A stretch of 64,000 nucleotides of DNA from Tridacna crocea (Eukaryota; Mollusca; Bivalvia; Cardiida; Cardiidae), in NCBI GenBank assembly GCA_943736015.1, contig OX031063.1, positions 39,758,672 to 39,822,671 on the forward strand, given 5' to 3'. Of the stretch, positions 58,931 to 64,000 are shown in pieces. A model generated the notes under the pieces. It was given only the letters and a program-made list of their open reading frames with translations, was not told where the DNA came from and did not search any database. The position numbers were made by a program, and so were the translations under genes. Every line of letters starts with the position of its first letter. Positions within the stretch are counted from its first letter, which is position 1.

Positions 58931-59513
58931 ACCATCAAAAAAATTTTTTTGGTAATTTTATGATTTCTTATTATTGATGATTTGTATTATTTTTTCATAT
59001 AAATTTCAGTGATATATATATTTTTTGATTTGGTGTGATGTAAAATTTCTAAGCACCCACCTTTAAACAGTATTTTGGGATGATGGTAAGTGAAAACTCC
59101 CTTTGGTTTGAACTATGGTTATGAAAAGTTAACTTAATATTTTGTTTATGAGTAGCAAAGATGATTTAATTTCAGGAGTTTTTTATTGCTTGTTGAAAAA
59201 AAAAAAGAGTGTTATTGTACATGTATAGTCTTTTTAAGCTGTTAGACTGAATTGCTAGATCAGGGTTTTTAAAAAGGTTTTGTTAAAATACTGCAGCTAG
59301 AAAAGATTTTGTTTGTTCAGTAAGACTTGTCTGTGATAATTGTTCAGTGAATAAAATTGAGAAATTAAGTTGTGTATTATTCATTGCTATGATTTTCAAA
59401 TTTAGCTCAGTTTGAAGATATTTTAGTTTTGTTATAGCCCTGTTATAGAACTTGCACAGTTTTAGATATCACTAACATTATTGAAGGTATTTACTTCAAA
59501 CTCAGGCTAGTTG
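58931..59513. other. Unassigned AT-rich sequence
   Basis: Contains AATAAA near 59350, a possible polyadenylation signal, but not tied to a transcript. Confidence 0.35.
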
Positions 59514-59517
59514 TTAA

Positions 59518-59733
59518 ACCTTTACCATACAATGCCGACTTTTAACAACCCTTGGAAAGAAACCTTTAGAAAACATTGTAGGAAAAGGTGAAAATGCTGA
59601 AAACCAGCATTTTTTCCTTTTCCCACAATGTTTTCTACCTGATTATAGAAAAATTGCTTCAATAGAATCACACTGAAATTGTCGTCTGCAATTGCTTTCA
59701 ATTTGGACAAGGCTAAAATTTTCTGTTAAAGGG
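59518..59733 (+). mobile_element. TTAA-MITE type B
   Basis: TTAA 59514-59517 and 59734-59737; turn GCTGAAAACCAGC. Confidence 0.9.
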
Positions 59734-60082
59734 TTAACTATCAAGAGGGGAATCAAATATCAGAAGGGCAGGTAAGCCTCTGAATATTTTTACACAGTTA
59801 TGTCTCTTTTCAAGTTAAACTTTTACACCCTGAATGTTAAGCAGTATCCTCACAGTGAAATTCTTTATTACCATGGCCAAGATAGTATCCCAAATAAGAA
59901 TTTTTCTCTGAACATGAGTCATGAGCCTTTCCACAAAGCACTGTTCTTCTTGCCCAATACCAGATACTGCGGTTTATATTCATTTTGCAATGAAATGAAT
60001 CTTTCATATACTTATTCTACATCTCACTTGTGAAGTAGAAGAAAACATTAAACTACTTTTAACTAATCAAACTAGACTTTGG

Positions 60083-60245
60083 TGTTGGTGGTTGTGAGGT
60101 ACGTAGAGCATTGGCCTTGAAACTATGAGGTCCTGAGTTCAATACATGGGAGCGGGTGTCAACTTTGGGATTTTTCATTGGCCCACACATCCCGCATAAG
60201 TTCCAGTGTAGTTTCCAGGGAGCAGAATTGAAAGAATCACACATG
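60083..60245 (+). mobile_element. tRNA-derived SINE, class 1
   Basis: GTGGTTGTGAGGTACGTAGA head with GGTCCTGAGTTCAATAC B-box-like part; body as at 12195. Confidence 0.65.
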
Positions 60246-60383
60246 GACCTCTCCACAAACACCCTCATGGATGATATGAAATCAACAAGACATTTTTGTT
60301 ATAAAATCCTACACATTTCAATGCTTACTGTATTTCCAATTTATATTTTTCTATGGGTCTGTGTTTTATGCTTTTATAACATT

Positions 60384-61735
60384 ATTATACCCCCCAAAAC
60401 TCTGTTTGGGGGGTATATAGGAGTCAGCTTGTCGGTTGGTCGGTCCGTCAGTCCGTCCGTCGGTCGGTCAGTCTGTAGCTTTTTGTCCGCTCTATTTCTC
60501 ATAAACTAATGGACGAATTTTATTCAAACTTAATAGGTAAACTCAGTATTAAGTAGAGATGTGCATATGAAATATTGGTTGTGATTCATTGATTTTTCAC
60601 TGAGTTATGGCCCTTTCATGAAATTTCTGGTCCGCTCTTTTTCTCATCAACTATTGGACAGATTTGGTTCAAACTACACAAATAGACTCAGTATCAAGCA
60701 GAGATGTGCATATCCTATTTTGGTTATGGTTTATTTAGGTTTCATGGAGTTATGGCCCTTTGATGATTCTGGACAAATTTCATTTTCATACTTGAATTTT
60801 GTCCGGAGCATATCTCCATAACTATACTAGCTAGGGTTATGAAATTTCATGGGTGGATAGATCCCATCGAGGGGGGTGCAGTGCACAGAAATCATAACTC
60901 TTGCTCACTTAATTTCTGAGTTATTGCTCTTTGTTATTTTTTATACTTGAATTTTGTCCGGAGCATATCTCCAAAACTATACTAGCTAGGGTTATGAAAT
61001 TTCATGGGTGGATAGATCTCACCAAGAGGGAGTGCAGTGCACAGGAATTATAACTCTTGCTCACTTAATTTTTGAGTTATTGCCCTTTGTCGTTTTTCAT
61101 ACTTGAATTTGGTCCGGTGAATATCACCAAAACTATACTAGCTAGGGTTATGAAATTTCATGGGTGGATAGATCTCACCAAGGGGAGTGCAGTGCACAGG
61201 AATCATAACTCTTGCTTGCTTAATTTTTGAGTTATTGCCCTTTGTCGTTTTTCATACTTGAATTTGGTCCGGTGAATATCACCAAAACTATACTAGCTAG
61301 TGTTATGAAATTTCATGGGTGGATAGATCTCATCAAGGGGGAGTGCAGTGCACAGGAATCATAACTCCTGCTCCCTTAATTTTTGAGTTATTGCCCTTTC
61401 TTGTTTTTCATACTTGAATTTTGTCCGGAGCGTATCTCCAAAACTATACTAGCTAGGGTTATGAAATTTCATGGATGGATAGATCTCATCAAGGGGGAGT
61501 GTACTGCACAAGAATCATAACTCTTGCTTGCTTAATTTTTGAGTTATTGCCCTTTGTTGTTTTTCATTATTGAATTTTGTCGGGTGCATGCCCCAGCTTG
61601 ACAACTTGGGGTAAGACGGGCGTATCTTGCGACAATTTGCCGCTCTTGTTCAAGTCTTACTTTTGTACTCAACCATTCTGCATTCTGTGACAAAGACCTG
61701 TTTGGTGGCAAGGAGCTGGTGGGGGGTATGATCAC
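60384..61735 (+). mobile_element. Non-autonomous element with terminal hairpin, GTCC/GTCG microsatellite and 155-bp tandem repeats
   Basis: Opens with ATACCCCCCAAA / TTTGGGGGGTAT hairpin (60387-60416), then a GTCGGTCCGTC microsatellite (60430-60475), two units of about 157 bp sharing TTTCTCAT.AACTA.TGGAC and GAGTTATGGCCCTTT, then five 155-156-bp units (60791-61567). The end near 61735 (GGTGGGGGGTATGATC) echoes the opening GGGGGGTAT. Class unknown; internal satellites fit pearl-like or Helitron-like elements (inference). Confidence 0.65.
60791..61567 (+). repeat. Five tandem units of 155-156 bp
   Basis: Unit starts CTTGAATTT(T/G)GTCCGG at 60791, 60946, 61102, 61257 and 61413, with a diverged sixth start near 61568. 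Each includes ACTATACTAGCTAG, GTTATGAAATTTCATGG and GTGCAGTGCACAG. Confidence 0.9.
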
Positions 61736-61830
61736 GTTGAGTGATAGCTCTAGTTTCAATTACATTCATAACTATCTTAATATACAAATTAATGCTATAT
61801 AAAACAAACCAATGACGACCTTCATGAAAA

Positions 61831-61962
61831 AGTCTTTTGATAATGCTATAAAAAGCAGGATGTTTTAGGAACCAGCATTTTCTTCTTTCCCAGAATATTT
61901 TCTTCCCTTTGCAAATCCTTTAATCTTTTAAAAACCTCAAATTTTGTTAATAGATAAAGAGT
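61831..61962 (+). mobile_element. Decayed TTAA-MITE
   Basis: AGTCTTTTGATAATGCTATA and AGGAACCAGCATTTTCTTC; right end GATAAAGAGTT. Confidence 0.6.
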
Positions 61963-62159
61963 TCTTCATTTGCTAGATACATTCAGTCATAGACTTGTAT
62001 TGAATTGCAGCTTGCATGATTTAATTTCGGCTTGCATGATTGAAATTGCTTTTGTTTATTGTTGCCATCGGTTGCCATTATGGGTGCACTACCTGAAGGC
62101 CCTTAGTTGTATTATGTAGAAGATACAAGACGAAGCCCATCCTAAGTTACATTTGGTTC

Positions 62160-62330
62160 TTTTAGCACACTAAGGGTATAGTACTGTTTCATGGGACCTC
62201 AGTTTAATGTCTCGTCTGAAAGACTGTTGGTAATTTTAGATGACCAGCCATGGGCGATGGACTCGAACCCTCACCCTCTAGTAATCCAAGACCTGTTTCT
62301 TATATATCAAGCCTAGAAAATGGGAGCTGT
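62160..62330 (-). mobile_element. Possible tRNA-derived SINE
   Basis: On the minus strand GGGTTCGAGTCC (B box) is followed by GACGAGACATTAAACTGAGG, a motif I associate with widespread animal SINEs. The A box is unclear. Confidence 0.4.
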
Positions 62331-62604
62331 CTTCAAGCGAAAGTAAAATTTACATTTGTAAAAGATAATATTGTAAAGATCAACTTCAAGTGAATGACCT
62401 TAGTGAACAAATGACGGGTACCCTTTTGTTACAATTTCGGCCAATTGATCTTACTAATTAGCTTTTTATAATTGTAAGTTTTTTTTATGTTTTTAAAGGC
62501 GATTCCCATTCCCTAAGTACCCTCAAAACCTTGATAAAAATGTCTTCTCTACAGGTGTGGCACACTGAAGCCGCAGTTTAAACTATGTAGTTTTGACAGA
62601 TTAG

Positions 62605-62721
62605 CAATGACGCATGCGCAGTGTCATATGTGTCAAGATGATCAGGAAGAGAGTATCCTGCAACGAATTTGTGTAAACAATTCGGATTATCGTGGCAGTA
62701 AAACAATTGCAAAGTAAAAGT
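62605..62721 (+). promoter_or_regulatory. Probable promoter/5' UTR of the GRAF gene with NRF1-like site
   Basis: CGCATGCGCA at 62611-62620 matches the NRF1 palindrome and overlaps a CRE-like TGACGCA, about 100 bases before the ATG. The preceding kilobase has no MITE. The transcription start is not visible. Confidence 0.4.
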
Positions 62722-62875
62722 ATGGGGCTAGACCCTCTTGAGTTTTCGGACTGTCTGACGGATAGTCCGATATTTAGGACAAAGTTGCATGAACACGAGA
62801 AAGAGCTTGAAAGGACCAGTAAAGCCATCAAAACGTTGATCACTGATGGAAAGGAGTTGCTAAATGCATCCTAAA
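62722..62875 (+). CDS. ARHGAP26: GRAF/oligophrenin-family RhoGAP, first coding exon (partial gene, apparent frameshift)
   Basis: The ATG opens MGLDPLEFSDCLTDSPIFRT, then HEHEKELERTSKAIKTLITD and GKELLNAS. This matches the N-terminus of GRAF1 (ARHGAP26), ARHGAP10/42 and oligophrenin-1, whose BAR domain starts with MGLPALEFSDC-like residues. These proteins bind curved membranes through BAR and PH domains and inactivate Rho or Cdc42; later domains lie beyond the right edge. Fifty codons are open, then TAA at 62872-62874 directly precedes a strong GTAAGT donor at 62876. One extra C in the CC at 62870-62871 would explain this: without it the exon ends in a lysine codon in phase 0, where I recall the human exon ending. 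Likely a sequence error or a null allele. Which paralogue this is cannot be told from one exon. Confidence 0.75.
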
Positions 62876-64000
62876 GTAAGTGTCATGTTTCCACATTTAA
62901 AGGTATATTTAATTATGTATTAGGGAAGGAGCATGAATTGTAAACGTTTTGAAAAATGAGGTATACAATTTAGTCTTCAATTGTCCATTTTATACCATTT
63001 TTTCATGTCTTTTTTGCAAACCTGAATCCCTTTTTTTGCAAAATCTCACTATGGTAATTACGGTAGGGATTACGGTACCCATGGTAATTATGGCCTTTTC
63101 TCATTTCTCCATTCATTCTCGCTTCTCCATTCATGTACTACAGCGGAAAGAATAACTGCATGTGACATTTTGTTCACCCTAGGTTCTATACTACTCTGTC
63201 AGACATTATGCATTACATCCTACCGTACATCGATAGTATTTTTCCATCGAATAAGACACAAAAATGCAACACAAGAGAGTAATTTTCACAGTTTGAAAGA
63301 AAATATTGCATTAGATACACAAAAATGCAAATTTTCAGTGTTTATCAACGTTAAATACACATACCGTGTTTTGGTGCATATAACACGAACTTTTTTTTCA
63401 GCTCTGAATAATTTCAAACTGGGGACTGCGTGTTATACACTACAATAGGCAAAACCATGTTTTTCTCCTCCTTGAAAGTCGGTCGTATACCTGTTCAGAG
63501 TGGGTGGGGGAGTGGCGTAGGTACATAACGGTAAAGTTCTCTCGCCACAGCCTTAACCTTCGTCATCATCCCATTTCAACTTTTACCGATTAAAAAAAAA
63601 AAGACATTATGTTTTAATTTTATGAAAATGTACTTGTACATTCTTAATTTGTCGATTAGGATTCGTAATTTCCCGATTCTATCAGCCATTTTGGCAACGG
63701 CGAACGTACCCCGGAATGATAAATATTGATTTACCTGTTATCGTCTGATTCGTCTCATATTTTTTTTATTCTTTGTTAATAGCTAAAAATTAAACATTTA
63801 TAAAAGAGTAAAATAACGATTCAGAAAGAAATGAATGATTTAAAGATATTTTCATGTATCGCTACTTTTTACAAAAACCGTGATTTACATCATATATGCA
63901 CAGGCATAGATCTATGTTTATTTCACACCTGTCACATTTGTCAATCGAGGTGAGAAAATAAGAGATTAACTACGATATGGTCGTCAGTTCAATGTGTGAA
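62876..64000 (+). other. Intron 1 of the GRAF gene (start)
   Basis: Begins GTAAGT. No MITE and no second exon recognised up to the window edge. Confidence 0.5.

Noticed and set aside
62692-62721. Upstream in-frame extension of the GRAF reading frame
   Set aside because: It starts at GTG, not ATG, and the family protein begins at the MGL methionine.
1-64000. CRISPR-like array, because of regularly recurring palindromic repeats
   Set aside because: Spacing is irregular, each repeat has TTAA target sites and the host is eukaryotic.

Overview
The window is intron-rich nuclear DNA of an animal, most likely a bivalve mollusc. This rests on three spliced metazoan genes, a Ty3/gypsy element, tRNA-derived SINEs and a very dense load of short palindromic repeats. 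Some of these, such as the dyads built on GATCAGCCTGTGC / GCACAGGCTGATC and the element opening with a CCCCCCAAA / TTTGGGGGG hairpin, look like repeats I associate with bivalves. That assignment is inference and no species can be named.

Genes. I assembled three host genes by joining exons with consistent splice phases. (1) Minus strand, 26560 to 18523: a five-exon, 120-residue LYRM7-like protein, the complex III (Rieske protein) assembly chaperone of the mitochondrial matrix. (2) Plus strand, 28956 to 56726: a 19-exon, 905-codon gene for a TMEM232-like protein, with a serine/threonine-rich middle section spread over small exons. (3) Plus strand, from 62722: first coding exon of a GRAF/oligophrenin-family Rho GTPase-activating protein (N-terminal BAR domain), running off the right edge, with an in-frame stop at the splice donor that looks like a one-base insertion. 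LYRM7 and TMEM232 are head to head across about 2.4 kb, which is mostly free of repeats. No host gene was recognised in 1-18500.

Repeats. About 100 copies or fragments of one MITE superfamily fill roughly a third of the window. Full copies are about 220 bp, start CCCTTT or CTCTTT, end AAAGGG or AAAGAG, are flanked by TTAA (piggyBac-like) and carry a 60-70 bp central palindrome. Four subfamilies (A, B, C, D) differ in the palindrome, but the two arms always change together; several single copies carry private substitutions matched on both arms, and at least six carry the central base in the flipped orientation. Copies often stand end to end sharing one TTAA. Nested insertions give a clear chronology: at 2315-7807 an intact gypsy element with identical 203-bp LTRs sits inside a 354-bp element with 10-bp target duplications, which sits inside a type A MITE. 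A second copy of the 354-bp element at 53925-54275 preserves the empty gypsy site.

Layout: 1-2300 mostly unassigned DNA with a possible old relative of the 354-bp element; 2315-7807 nested elements; 7.8-18.5 kb MITEs, SINEs, a 954-bp fold-back element and a GA microsatellite; 18.5-26.6 kb LYRM7; 26.6-29 kb shared 5' region; 29-56.7 kb TMEM232 with MITE-packed introns; 56.7-59.8 kb MITE arrays; 60.1-61.7 kb a SINE and an element with five 155-bp tandem units; 62.6-64 kb promoter, first exon and intron 1 of the GRAF gene.
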